A stretch of 64,000 nucleotides of DNA from Mycobacterium sp. 852002-51971_SCH5477799-a. GTDB lineage: Bacteria > Actinomycetota > Actinomycetes > Mycobacteriales > Mycobacteriaceae. The stretch spans positions 51,755 to 115,754 of the forward strand of contig NZ_LZIF01000107.1 in NCBI RefSeq assembly GCF_001667145.1. Reading direction: 5' to 3'. The notes below the pieces were generated by a model. That model searched no databases. It was not told where the DNA came from and saw only the letters and a program-made list of their open reading frames with translations. Of this stretch, positions 42,932-51,197 are shown piece after piece (position 1 is the stretch's first letter; the number at the start of each line of letters is the position of its first letter). A program made the translations under genes and the position numbers.

Positions 42932-42961
42932 ATAGTGGCACCGGGTGCGCGGGCTCGTCAA
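42932..42961 (-). promoter_or_regulatory. candidate promoter of the M-box transcript
   Basis: TTGACG (minus strand, 42956-42961), 18 bp, then CACTAT (42932-42937). Transcription would start close to 42925, a few bases before the aptamer's first paired stem. Sequence and position fit a SigA-type promoter; not proven. Confidence 0.5.
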
Positions 42962-43036
42962 ACCGCTTAACAGATCCTTGACGCCCACCGATGCTCACCC
43001 ACGCCCGCTCAGGGGAGGAAGCCTAGGCTCGATGAC

Positions 43037-43696
43037 ATGACCACAACCTTGCAGGATTCCCGGGTCGCATCGACGCTCGACCGGATGTACGCCGAGTCGA
43101 AGAACCAGATGCCGCTGTTGCGCGAGCGACGCGGCACGTTTGATCGGCCGATGACCACGCAGGAACGCACCGAGGCGATGAGCGAGTTCTACATCCCGGT
43201 GACACCGGAAGCCGGACGGCTGCTGTATTCGCTGGTGCGGGCCACCCGTCCGGCCACCGTGGTCGAGTTCGGCATGTCGTTCGGCATCTCCGCCCTGCAT
43301 CTGGCCGCGGCGGTGCGCGACAACGGCACCGGGCGGGTGGTGACCACGGAGCTCAGTGAGACCAAGATCGCGGCGGCGAAAAAGACGTTCGCCGAGACGG
43401 GCCTGGACGATGTGATCACGATTCTGGAAGGCGATGCGCTGACAACGCTGGAAAGCCTGGACGGGGCAATCGATTTCCTGCTGCTCGATGGATGGAAGGA
43501 TTTGTATCTGCCCGTGGTCGAGCTGCTGGAGCCTCGCCTATCCACGGGTGCGCTGGTCATCGCCGACAACGCCAGCTCGGCCGACATGGCGCCCTATCTC
43601 GATCGCGTGCGCAACCAGGACAACGGTTACGTCAGCTTCAACTTCCAGGTCCGCGACAGCGACAGCATGGAGATCAGCTGCCGCACAAGCGGTTAG
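43037..43696 (+). CDS. class I SAM-dependent O-methyltransferase
   Basis: A 219-aa methyltransferase of the catechol-OMT/caffeoyl-CoA-OMT type. The SAM motif is VVEFGMSFGISALHLA at about 71-86. ITILEGDALTTL follows, then FLLLDGWKDLYLPVVELLEPRL and VIADNASS (metal-binding Asp/Asn). The acceptor is unknown. It is divergent from the M-box transcript and convergent with the acyltransferase gene (stop codons three bases apart). The ATG at 43037 is used. Confidence 0.9.
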   Translation: MTTTLQDSRVASTLDRMYAESKNQMPLLRERRGTFDRPMTTQERTEAMSEFYIPVTPEAGRLLYSLVRATRPATVVEFGMSFGISALHLAAAVRDNGTGRVVTTELSETKIAAAKKTFAETGLDDVITILEGDALTTLESLDGAIDFLLLDGWKDLYLPVVELLEPRLSTGALVIADNASSADMAPYLDRVRNQDNGYVSFNFQVRDSDSMEISCRTSG

Positions 43697-43699
43697 GGG

Positions 43700-45703
43700 C
43701 TACCGCAGCGATTCCTCGAGCCACGGCGTGAGCCACTTCACCCCTTCGGGCGTCAGGTGGACGCCGTCGCTGCGCACCTTGATGCCATCGACTTTGGCGG
43801 TATAGACCCCGTCGGGGCACAGCTTCTTGTTCAGGTCGAGGATCGCGACGTTGGGATGGTGGCTAACGGTCTTGCGCAGCATGGTGTTCCACAGGTTGAC
43901 CCGATCCGGCTGGTCCTCCGGATAAAGCCGGCCGTCCGGCTTTTCGCCGCCCCGGCTGTAGGGGACGGTGGCGACCACCACGTGCACACCGGTAGCACCC
44001 ACGATGGTCAGCGCCCGTTCGAGCTCGCCGTTGAGGTAGGCGTCGAAGGTCGGGTCGCCGATGTGAGTCCACTGGCCCTCGTTGACCCGATCCACCGTTT
44101 CCCAGCGGCCGATGACCAGCAGCGCGACGTCCGGCTGATCCCGGGCGACCTGCGTCGACCAGCGAATCGGCCAGCCGTCGCATTCCGACCGTTGCTCCAA
44201 AGTCTGGCCGATGTAGCGGTACGGCGTGCCACGTACCAGGCTGCATCCGATGACGGTGTGGTCAAGGAATGCGAACCCGGGTGTCGGGGGCAGGTAGTGC
44301 ATCCAGGTCCACCCGATCGAATCACCGAACACCGAGACGGTGAACGGCCGGTTGGCATCTCGGGGCCGGCTCGGGCCGGGCGGCGACGGTGAGACCGCAG
44401 CGACGGCCGAGACGCCGGGCGGTAGACCGACCTCACGCAGACCGGGCCCGGTACCCACCGGGATCACCAACAAGGTCACCGCTGCCGCGCTGGCCACGGT
44501 CGCGGCCGCCAGCGGCAGCAGCGGTACGCGCGCCGGTCGCCAGCGCCGAATGGGTTGTTCGAGCAGCCAATACGACGTTGCGGCCAGCACCAGCGTGGCG
44601 CCGCACCGCGCGGCGAACAGCGGTAGCCCGGACCACCCGGTGCGTTCGCCGTTGAGCGCCAAGAAGATTGGCCAATGCCACAGGTAGACGCCGTAGGAAA
44701 TGGTGCCCAGCCACACCAGGGGGCGCAACGCGAGCACACGGGCCACGATTCCGCGCTGCTCCAGCGCGACGGGTGCGATCACGATCACCGCCGCGATCGC
44801 GACTCCAATCAGCAAGCCGTGGCGGAATTCGCCGCTGGCCCCGGTGGCGTAGTGCGTCGCCGCCGCCAGTCCCGCCAGACCGAACAGCGGCAGGATCCGG
44901 GCGAGCCGGCGCCCCCACCGCGTGCGGATCATGCACCACCCGCGGTTCATCGACGGCCAGTCCCGCACCAGCAATGCGGCCGACGCGGCGCCGAGCAGCA
45001 ACGCCTGCGCACGGGTGTCGGTGCCGAAATAGATCCGGTCGCGGGTCCCATCGGACGCCAAGACGACGGCGAGCGCCGCCGAAGCCAGTGCGCCGAAGGT
45101 GGCTATCAGGAACGTGGCGAACCGCACACCGCCGACGGTCGCCCGGGACGAGCGGCGCCTCGCGCGGGCGGCGAGCAGCAAGGTGACCGCGATGAGCAGC
45201 ACCGGCCAGACGAAGTAATACTGCTCCTCCACCCCGAGTGACCAGGTGTGCTGCAGCGGCGAGGGTGGAGCACCCTGCGTGAAGTAGTCGGTCTTCTGGG
45301 CGACGAACCGCCAGTTCGCCATCCACACGAAGGCCGCGACGGCGTCGTCGCGCAAGCCGGCCAGCGACCGGTCGGGCAATAGCTGGCGGGCAGCGGCCAC
45401 GGCGAGCACCATCAGCACCAGTGCGGGCAGCAGTCGTCGCGCACGCCGAATCCAGAAGCCGGTCAACTCGATCCGGCCGGTGCGGCCCAGCTCGTCCAGC
45501 AGCAGCGAGGTGATCAGGAACCCGCTGAGGACGAAAAACACGTCGACGCCGATGAATCCGCCACCGACGCCCGGGATGCCGCCGTGCCCGATGAGCACTA
45601 GGGCGACCGCGATCGCACGCAGTCCGTCGAGTGCCGGGATTCCGCTGGCCCGCTCGGGCCGGTCCCAGATCGCCAGCCGGCCGATGCGGCGCACGGGGGC
45701 CAC
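43700..45703 (-). CDS. acyltransferase-3/SGNH fusion (OafA-type, Rv0111-like)
   Basis: A 667-aa membrane O-acyltransferase. Residues 20-380 form the Acyltransferase-3 region with about ten helices (IPALDGLRAIAVALVLIGHGG, FFVLSGFLITSLLLDEL, HTWSLGVEEQYYFVWP, SYGVYLWHWPIF). Residues 430-667 form a periplasmic SGNH hydrolase domain with the block SVFGDSIGWTWM and a terminal SDGVHLTPEG His. Such fusions acylate surface polysaccharides or lipids. Orientation and relative position match Rv0111. The start is a GTG at 45703. Confidence 0.9.
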   Translation of the reverse strand: MAPVRRIGRLAIWDRPERASGIPALDGLRAIAVALVLIGHGGIPGVGGGFIGVDVFFVLSGFLITSLLLDELGRTGRIELTGFWIRRARRLLPALVLMVLAVAAARQLLPDRSLAGLRDDAVAAFVWMANWRFVAQKTDYFTQGAPPSPLQHTWSLGVEEQYYFVWPVLLIAVTLLLAARARRRSSRATVGGVRFATFLIATFGALASAALAVVLASDGTRDRIYFGTDTRAQALLLGAASAALLVRDWPSMNRGWCMIRTRWGRRLARILPLFGLAGLAAATHYATGASGEFRHGLLIGVAIAAVIVIAPVALEQRGIVARVLALRPLVWLGTISYGVYLWHWPIFLALNGERTGWSGLPLFAARCGATLVLAATSYWLLEQPIRRWRPARVPLLPLAAATVASAAAVTLLVIPVGTGPGLREVGLPPGVSAVAAVSPSPPGPSRPRDANRPFTVSVFGDSIGWTWMHYLPPTPGFAFLDHTVIGCSLVRGTPYRYIGQTLEQRSECDGWPIRWSTQVARDQPDVALLVIGRWETVDRVNEGQWTHIGDPTFDAYLNGELERALTIVGATGVHVVVATVPYSRGGEKPDGRLYPEDQPDRVNLWNTMLRKTVSHHPNVAILDLNKKLCPDGVYTAKVDGIKVRSDGVHLTPEGVKWLTPWLEESLR

Positions 45704-45933
45704 CCACCGGGGCCGAGTACGACGAGCCGACGCGGGGTGAGACCCGCCCGGCTCTCTGCTTGCTGTCAGCGCGCCGTAACTACCATTTCGCCCGGCGCCA
45801 TGGTTGATGCCGATACGTCGCTGCCCCTCCTGTTGAGTTCAGCAAGCCAGCCTAGAGGCGGGCGCACAGGATCAGGTGGAGGACACGCGAGGTGTTTTCT
45901 GCCGTGCTGCGTTCGGAATTCACCCCTGACGCG

Positions 45934-47361
45934 TCAGCTCTTGTCGGGTGCGTAGCCCAGGGTGCTCTTGACCTCCAGATACTCATGGAAGCCGAACTCG
46001 CTCCATTCCCGACCGTTGCCGCTGTGCTTGTAGCCGCCGAACGGCGCGTTCATGTCGAATGCGTGATTGATGGTCACCCATCCCGCGCGGATCTTGCGGG
46101 CGATCTCGCGCGCCGTGTCGAGGTCGGCCCCCGATACGTAACCGGCAAGGCCGTATTGGGTGTCATTGGCGATCTCGACTGCGTGGTCTAGGTCGTCGTA
46201 GCCGAGAATGCACAGCACCGGCCCGAAGATCTCCTCGCGCGCGATCGTCATGTCATTGGTGACATGCGCGAAGACGGTCGGCTTGACGTAGTACCCCGTG
46301 TCCAGTCCCTCCGGCCGGCCCGGGCCCCCCGCGACCACGGTCGCGCCCTCATCGATGCCCTGCTGGATCAGGCGCTGAACCTTCTCGAACTGTGCCCTCG
46401 ACGCGACCGGACCGATGGCGGTCGCGTCACTGCTGCCCACCGGTACTTGTCCGGCGACTTCACGCGCGATGTCGATGGCCTCCTCCATCCGGGAATTCGG
46501 GACCAGCATGCGCGAGGGCGCGTTACAGCTCTGCCCGGAATTGGGCATCATATTCGCCACGCCGGCCTTGACGCCCTGCGCGAAGCCACTGTCGTCGAGG
46601 ACGATGTTGGGGCTCTTGCCGCCGAGTTCCTGGGTCACTCGTTTCACGGTCGCGGCGGCATTCGTGGCCACATCGACACCGGCGCGGGTGGATCCGGTGA
46701 ACGACACCATGTCGATGTCGGGATGGCTCGCCAGCGCCACACCGACGCCCGGGCCATCGCCGTTGATCAGGTTGAACACCCCGGCCGGCACGCCCGCGGC
46801 ATCCAGGATCTCGGCGAAGATGTAGGGCGAATACGGGGCCACCTCGGAGGGTTTCAGGATGACGGTGCAGCCGGTCGCCAGCGCCGGGTAGACCTTGACC
46901 GCGACCTGGTTGATCGGCCAGTTCCAGGGGGTGATCAACCCGCAGACGCCGATCGGCTCCTTGGCGATCAGGGTCGCCCCTTTGTGTTCCTCGAACGAAA
47001 AGTTCTTCAGGGCGTCGATCGCGGTGGTCAGGTGACCGATCCCGAGGAAAACCTGCGGACCGGCGGCCAGCGAGGGGGGTGCGCCGATTTCTTCGGTGAC
47101 CGCCTCGGCGAGATCGTCCGCGCGCTTCTGGTATTCGGAGAGGATGGCCTGCAACAGGTCCAGGCGCTGTTCGCGGGTGCTCTGCGACCAGCTGGTGAAG
47201 GCTCGCCGGGCGGCGTTGACCGCAACATCGACGTCGGCCGCCGACCCCAGCGAGATCTTCCCGGAAACCTGCTCTGTCGCCGGGTTCTCGACGTCGAAAG
47301 CATTGGGGCGCAACGGGTCGACCCATTGTCCGTCGATGTAGAACTTCAGGTATTCGCGCAT
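45934..47361 (-). CDS. aldehyde dehydrogenase
   Basis: A 475-aa NAD(P)-dependent aldehyde dehydrogenase. Block by block: ITPWNWPINQVAVKVYPALA, FTGSTRAG (nucleotide loop), ELGGKSPNIVLDD with the general-base Glu, and PNSGQSCNAPSRMLV with the catalytic Cys. EEIFGPVLCI and GGYKHSGNGRE complete the family signature. The ATG at 47361 is used; the frame upstream overlaps the ThDP gene. It is the last gene of the leftward catabolic chain, 17 bp after the ThDP gene stop. It should oxidise the aldehyde released by the preceding enzymes. Confidence 0.93.
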   Translation of the reverse strand: MREYLKFYIDGQWVDPLRPNAFDVENPATEQVSGKISLGSAADVDVAVNAARRAFTSWSQSTREQRLDLLQAILSEYQKRADDLAEAVTEEIGAPPSLAAGPQVFLGIGHLTTAIDALKNFSFEEHKGATLIAKEPIGVCGLITPWNWPINQVAVKVYPALATGCTVILKPSEVAPYSPYIFAEILDAAGVPAGVFNLINGDGPGVGVALASHPDIDMVSFTGSTRAGVDVATNAAATVKRVTQELGGKSPNIVLDDSGFAQGVKAGVANMMPNSGQSCNAPSRMLVPNSRMEEAIDIAREVAGQVPVGSSDATAIGPVASRAQFEKVQRLIQQGIDEGATVVAGGPGRPEGLDTGYYVKPTVFAHVTNDMTIAREEIFGPVLCILGYDDLDHAVEIANDTQYGLAGYVSGADLDTAREIARKIRAGWVTINHAFDMNAPFGGYKHSGNGREWSEFGFHEYLEVKSTLGYAPDKS

Positions 47362-47378
47362 GACATCGATCCTCTTTC

Positions 47379-49091
47379 TTACTGAGTGCCTTCGGCGTAC
47401 CAGGTGCGGAATCGGTCGTACTTGGGCATCTCCTCGGAGTTGGCCTTCGGATCGATGCACACGTGCACTACGCCGACTTTGCCACTGGCGTAGGCGCGAG
47501 CGATCGCCGGGCCGATTTCCGATTCCTTTTCGACGTACTCGCCGTGGCAACCGAAGCCCTCGGCGACCTTGTCCATCCGGACGTCCTTGCTCCAGTGCAC
47601 ACCGGGCTGCGGCGAGGGCTGGGAGAACGTGCGCTTGTACACACCGACTTCCAGGCCCCACTGATGGTCGACGCCCACCACGCACACCAGCGGAAGGTTC
47701 TGCCGCGCAGCGGTTTCCAACTCAGCGATGTGGAACAGGAACGCCGAATCGCTGGTCAGCAGCATCACCGGCCGCTTTCCGCCCTCGGCGACGGAGGCTC
47801 CGACCGCGTACGGCAGGCCGGTGCCGAGGTGGCCGAAGTTCTGGTTCCAGATCACGTCGCGCGGCTTGGACTGCGAGTAGGTCCACTGGAAGATCACGGT
47901 CGCGCCGCCGTCGCGCACCAAGATGCCGTCGTCGAGTTCGTTGAACGCCTTGGTGGCCTCGACGACGTAGCGCGCCGGGTGGATCGGCGAACGCCCGGAC
48001 GGTGCCGATTCAGCCATATCCGCAAGCTCTTTCGTGTCCTTTTCGATCAGGACCTGCAGCGCGGGCGCGAGCTTGCGCGGTGAGTCTTTGAGCGCGTCGA
48101 CCAGCTGCGGCACCACACCGCGCAGATCGCCGACCAACGCCACGTCGACGGGACGGTTGACGCCGATGGCGGCCGGGTCTTGCTCGACCAGCACCCACTT
48201 GCGGTTCGCATTGTTGCCGGCCCAATGCTGGGTCCGCCCATAGTGCATCGGCTCACCGAGCTCGGTACCCAGCGCTACACACAGGTCGGATTCCTCGACT
48301 GCCTCATTGGCGGCCGGGGAGAACAAATACGGAAACGTCCGCTCCTGCAGTCCCGGGATGAACGAGGTGCCTCCCGAGGTCTGGATCACCGGGCAGGCCA
48401 TCAGCTCGGCCAGCTCCTTGACCTGCTGTTGGGTCCGGGAGGTGTGGACCCCGTGCCCGACCAGCAGCACCGGGCTCTTGGCCTCGCGGATCAGCTTGAC
48501 GGCCTCGGCCACCTCGCGGGTGCCGGCGCCCTGGTCGACCAGCCGGTAGGCCGCTGGGGGCGGCGCGGTGTCGACGTCGAGCTCCTCGAGGATCACGTGC
48601 GAGGGGAACTCAACGTAGGCCGGACCCGGGGTGCCGGACATCGCCCTGCGGATGGCCTCGTGGATGATCTCGTCGGTCTGGTCGGCGTACTCGATGGACG
48701 AGCTGTACTTCACCGACGCGGCGAAAAGCGGCTCCTGCTGGACGAATTGGATGCGTCCGCGCCGCACCCGGCGTTCGGTGATGCGGGCGCGCTGGCCACC
48801 GAGGAAGATCACCGGTGAGTTCTCCACGAGGGCACACTGGATCGCTCCGGCGATGTTGGCCATGCCCGGGCCGAGCGTGCCGATGCACAGGCCGGGCTTA
48901 CCCGTCATGCGCGACGCGGCCTCCGCCATGAAGCCCGCGCTCAGCTCGTGGTGCGGCGCGACCACCGACCATCCGCGGGCGTCGGCCTCGGCGAACATGT
49001 GCACGAAGTTCGGGTCGGGGATCCCGAAGATCGTGTTCACGCCCTCGGCCTCGAACAGGTCGAGGATGCGTTTGTAGACGGGGACGCCCAT
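47379..49091 (-). CDS. ThDP-dependent enzyme with atypical cofactor motifs
   Basis: A 570-aa protein of the acetolactate-synthase/2-hydroxyacyl-CoA-lyase fold. The N-terminal pyrimidine domain has Glu49 (HHELSAGFMAEAASRMTG), the activating residue. In the C-terminal ThDP domain the usual GDG is SDS at 447-449 and the Asn-Asn pair 27 residues later is Asp475-His476, so Mg2+ and ThDP contacts are altered. It could be a lyase, a decarboxylase or an enzyme with unusual cofactor binding. It lies 2 bp from the CoA-transferase stop and is followed by an aldehyde dehydrogenase, suggesting C-C cleavage of a CoA ester to an aldehyde. Confidence 0.82.
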   Translation of the reverse strand: MGVPVYKRILDLFEAEGVNTIFGIPDPNFVHMFAEADARGWSVVAPHHELSAGFMAEAASRMTGKPGLCIGTLGPGMANIAGAIQCALVENSPVIFLGGQRARITERRVRRGRIQFVQQEPLFAASVKYSSSIEYADQTDEIIHEAIRRAMSGTPGPAYVEFPSHVILEELDVDTAPPPAAYRLVDQGAGTREVAEAVKLIREAKSPVLLVGHGVHTSRTQQQVKELAELMACPVIQTSGGTSFIPGLQERTFPYLFSPAANEAVEESDLCVALGTELGEPMHYGRTQHWAGNNANRKWVLVEQDPAAIGVNRPVDVALVGDLRGVVPQLVDALKDSPRKLAPALQVLIEKDTKELADMAESAPSGRSPIHPARYVVEATKAFNELDDGILVRDGGATVIFQWTYSQSKPRDVIWNQNFGHLGTGLPYAVGASVAEGGKRPVMLLTSDSAFLFHIAELETAARQNLPLVCVVGVDHQWGLEVGVYKRTFSQPSPQPGVHWSKDVRMDKVAEGFGCHGEYVEKESEIGPAIARAYASGKVGVVHVCIDPKANSEEMPKYDRFRTWYAEGTQ

Positions 49092-49093
49092 GG

Positions 49094-50254
49094 TTAGATT
49101 CCCTTTCCCTCGGGAGCAGCAATTTCGGCGAGCACTTCTTCGGTGTGGGCCCCGAGCTCCGGCGCCGGCCCGGCCACGCGGCCCGGTGTCTGCGAGAACC
49201 AGGTGGGCACGCCCGGGAAACGCACCGGCCCGTGGGGGCTGTCCACCGTCTCGAACATGCCGACGGCATTGAGATGCGGGTCGTCGAACAGCGCTCCCGG
49301 TGTGTTCAGGGGCGCCGCCGGTATCTCGAGTTCGCGAAGGAGCGCCAGCCAATCCGCGGTAGTACGCTCCTTCATGGTTTCGGCCAGCAGCCCGTAGACG
49401 GTGTCGATCTCGCGGGCGCGCTGCTCCAGCGTCGCATACAGCTCGCTGTCCCATGGTGGCTCAACGGCTTTCATGAAGGCGTTCCAGTGCTTGTCGTTGT
49501 AGATCAGCGCAGCAATGTAGCCGTCGCTGGTGCGGTACGGGCGACGGTTCGGCGCCACGGTGCGCGGGTACACGGCCGGCCCGAGGGGTGGGTCGAACAT
49601 GGCACCGTTGGCGTGTTCGACGAGCATGAACGAGGCCATGGTCTCGAACATGGCGACCTCGACTTCTTGTCCCTGCCCGGTGCGCTCGCGATGGAACAAC
49701 GCCATCGTCGTCGCGTACAGCGCGGTCAGCCCGGCGATCTTGTCGGCCATGATGGTCCCGACGTAGTCGGCCTCGCCGGTCAATTGCTGCTGCACCGCGG
49801 GCAGGCCGCACTCGGCCTGGATGGTGTCGTCGTAGGCGGGGCGGTCGTGGTCGGGTCCGCGGCGTCCGTACCCGTAGCAATTGGTGTAGATGACCGCGGG
49901 ATTGACCGCGGCGACGTCGTCGTAGCCGAAGCCGAGCTTGGCGATCGCCTTGGCCCGCATCGAGTGGATGAACACGTCGGCCGTCGCAACGAGAGCGCGT
50001 AACGCGCGCGCTCCGGCGTCGGTCTGTAGGTCCAGCACGACGCTGCGCTTGCCGCGGTTGACGTTGGCGAACACCCCGCTCATGCCCGGGGCCGGGCCCA
50101 CCGAGATGTATCGGGTGTTATCCCCCTGCGGCGGCTCGACTTTGATCACGTCGGCACCCATGTCCGCCATGATCTGTGTGCAGTACGGCCCCATCACCAT
50201 CGCGGTCAGGTCGATGATGCGCAGCCCCGCCATCGGGCCCGTCGGGCTAGCCAT
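49094..50254 (-). CDS. CaiB/BaiF-type CoA-transferase
   Basis: A 386-aa class III CoA-transferase. The N-terminal LRIIDLTAMVMGPYCTQIMADMGADVIKVEPP, split by a turn, carries the family's conserved Gly and the DMGADVIKVE motif. ANVNRGKRSVVLDL and the catalytic-Asp region GPDHDRPAYDDTIQAE follow. The C-terminal GHxD-like region closes the fold. It activates a carboxylic acid by moving CoA from a thioester. It overlaps the SDR by eight bases. Substrate unknown. Confidence 0.92.
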   Translation of the reverse strand: MASPTGPMAGLRIIDLTAMVMGPYCTQIMADMGADVIKVEPPQGDNTRYISVGPAPGMSGVFANVNRGKRSVVLDLQTDAGARALRALVATADVFIHSMRAKAIAKLGFGYDDVAAVNPAVIYTNCYGYGRRGPDHDRPAYDDTIQAECGLPAVQQQLTGEADYVGTIMADKIAGLTALYATTMALFHRERTGQGQEVEVAMFETMASFMLVEHANGAMFDPPLGPAVYPRTVAPNRRPYRTSDGYIAALIYNDKHWNAFMKAVEPPWDSELYATLEQRAREIDTVYGLLAETMKERTTADWLALLRELEIPAAPLNTPGALFDDPHLNAVGMFETVDSPHGPVRFPGVPTWFSQTPGRVAGPAPELGAHTEEVLAEIAAPEGKGI

Positions 50255-51197
50255 TGGGCGCTCCTTGGTCGGTTGAGCGGTGCGCGAGCTCGAAGCTGTA
50301 GCGGATGTGCTCGTTGTGTCCGTCCGGGACGACCGGGAAAATCAGCGGCGCCTCGACGTAGCGGATCGCGTCCAGGTGGCTGCCGACCTCCTCGATGCTC
50401 CAGGCGGGCCGGCACACGCCGGGACTCTCGGCGATCACCGCCCGCGCCACCCGGCCCGCCAGCGCGATGAACAGTTCACCGGTCACCGAACAGGACTCGT
50501 GCGCAAGCCAACCCACCACGGGCGCAACGAGTTCCGAACCCATCGGCGGATAGGCCGACGTGTCGATGCCCTCGGCCATGCGTGTCACCGCGGCCGGCAC
50601 GATCACGTTGCACCGTACCCCCTCCGCGGCGCCCTCCAGCGCGACGACATTGGCCAGCCCGATCACGCCGGCCTTGGCAGCCGCGTAGTTGGCCACGTCG
50701 TAGTTCCCGTACAGCCCGCCGATCGACGACGTCAGCACGACGCGGCCGTAGCCCGCGTCGCACATGAGTGGAAACGCGGGCCGCACAACGTGAAACGCAC
50801 CACGCAGGTGCACGTCGAGCACGGCGTCGAAGTCCTCGTAGCTCATCTGTTTGAGCGAGCCGCGGCGGACGTTGCCGGCGTTGTGAATCAATATGTCGAT
50901 GCGACCGTAGTGCTCGAGCGCGGTCGCGATGATCTCCTGGCCGCCGTCGCGGGTCGCCACCGAGGCGCCGCAGGCGACGGCCTCGCCGCCGGCCGCGGTG
51001 ATCTCCCCGACCACCTGCTCGGCCGGCCCGGAGTCGGCGCCCTCACCGTCGAGGCCGCCGCCGGCGTCGTTGACGACCACCTTGGCCCCACGCGAGGCGA
51101 GCAGTTGCGCGTACGCACGGCCCAGCCCGCGGCCGGCGCCGGTCACCACGGCGACGCGGTCATCGAATCGGAGTTGTGGCGCAACGGTTTCGGTCAA
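50247..51197 (-). CDS. SDR, 3-hydroxyacyl-CoA dehydrogenase (MFE-2)-like
   Basis: A 316-aa short-chain dehydrogenase with a C-terminal extension. The cofactor motif TGAGRGLGRAYAQLL is at about 19-33. KVVVNDAGGGLDGEGAD, NNAG-equivalent HNAGNVRRG, and the active-site SSIGGLYGNYDVANYAAAK (Ser, Tyr, Lys) follow. This set resembles the dehydrogenase domain of peroxisomal MFE-2. The start is a TTG at 51197 that overlaps the FMO stop (TTGA); no better start exists. It may oxidise a hydroxyacyl-CoA in the same pathway. Confidence 0.88.
   Translation of the reverse strand: MTETVAPQLRFDDRVAVVTGAGRGLGRAYAQLLASRGAKVVVNDAGGGLDGEGADSGPAEQVVGEITAAGGEAVACGASVATRDGGQEIIATALEHYGRIDILIHNAGNVRRGSLKQMSYEDFDAVLDVHLRGAFHVVRPAFPLMCDAGYGRVVLTSSIGGLYGNYDVANYAAAKAGVIGLANVVALEGAAEGVRCNVIVPAAVTRMAEGIDTSAYPPMGSELVAPVVGWLAHESCSVTGELFIALAGRVARAVIAESPGVCRPAWSIEEVGSHLDAIRYVEAPLIFPVVPDGHNEHIRYSFELAHRSTDQGAPNG

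Noticed and set aside
42724..42981. Plus-strand frames (80-85 aa) over the riboswitch
   Set aside because: They are antisense to a structured RNA with strong M-box conservation, and have no known domain.
46264..47385. 373-aa plus-strand frame opposite the aldehyde dehydrogenase
   Set aside because: The minus-strand frame has all ALDH motifs. The plus-strand frame is Arg/Gly/His-rich low-information sequence typical of antisense frames in high-GC DNA.
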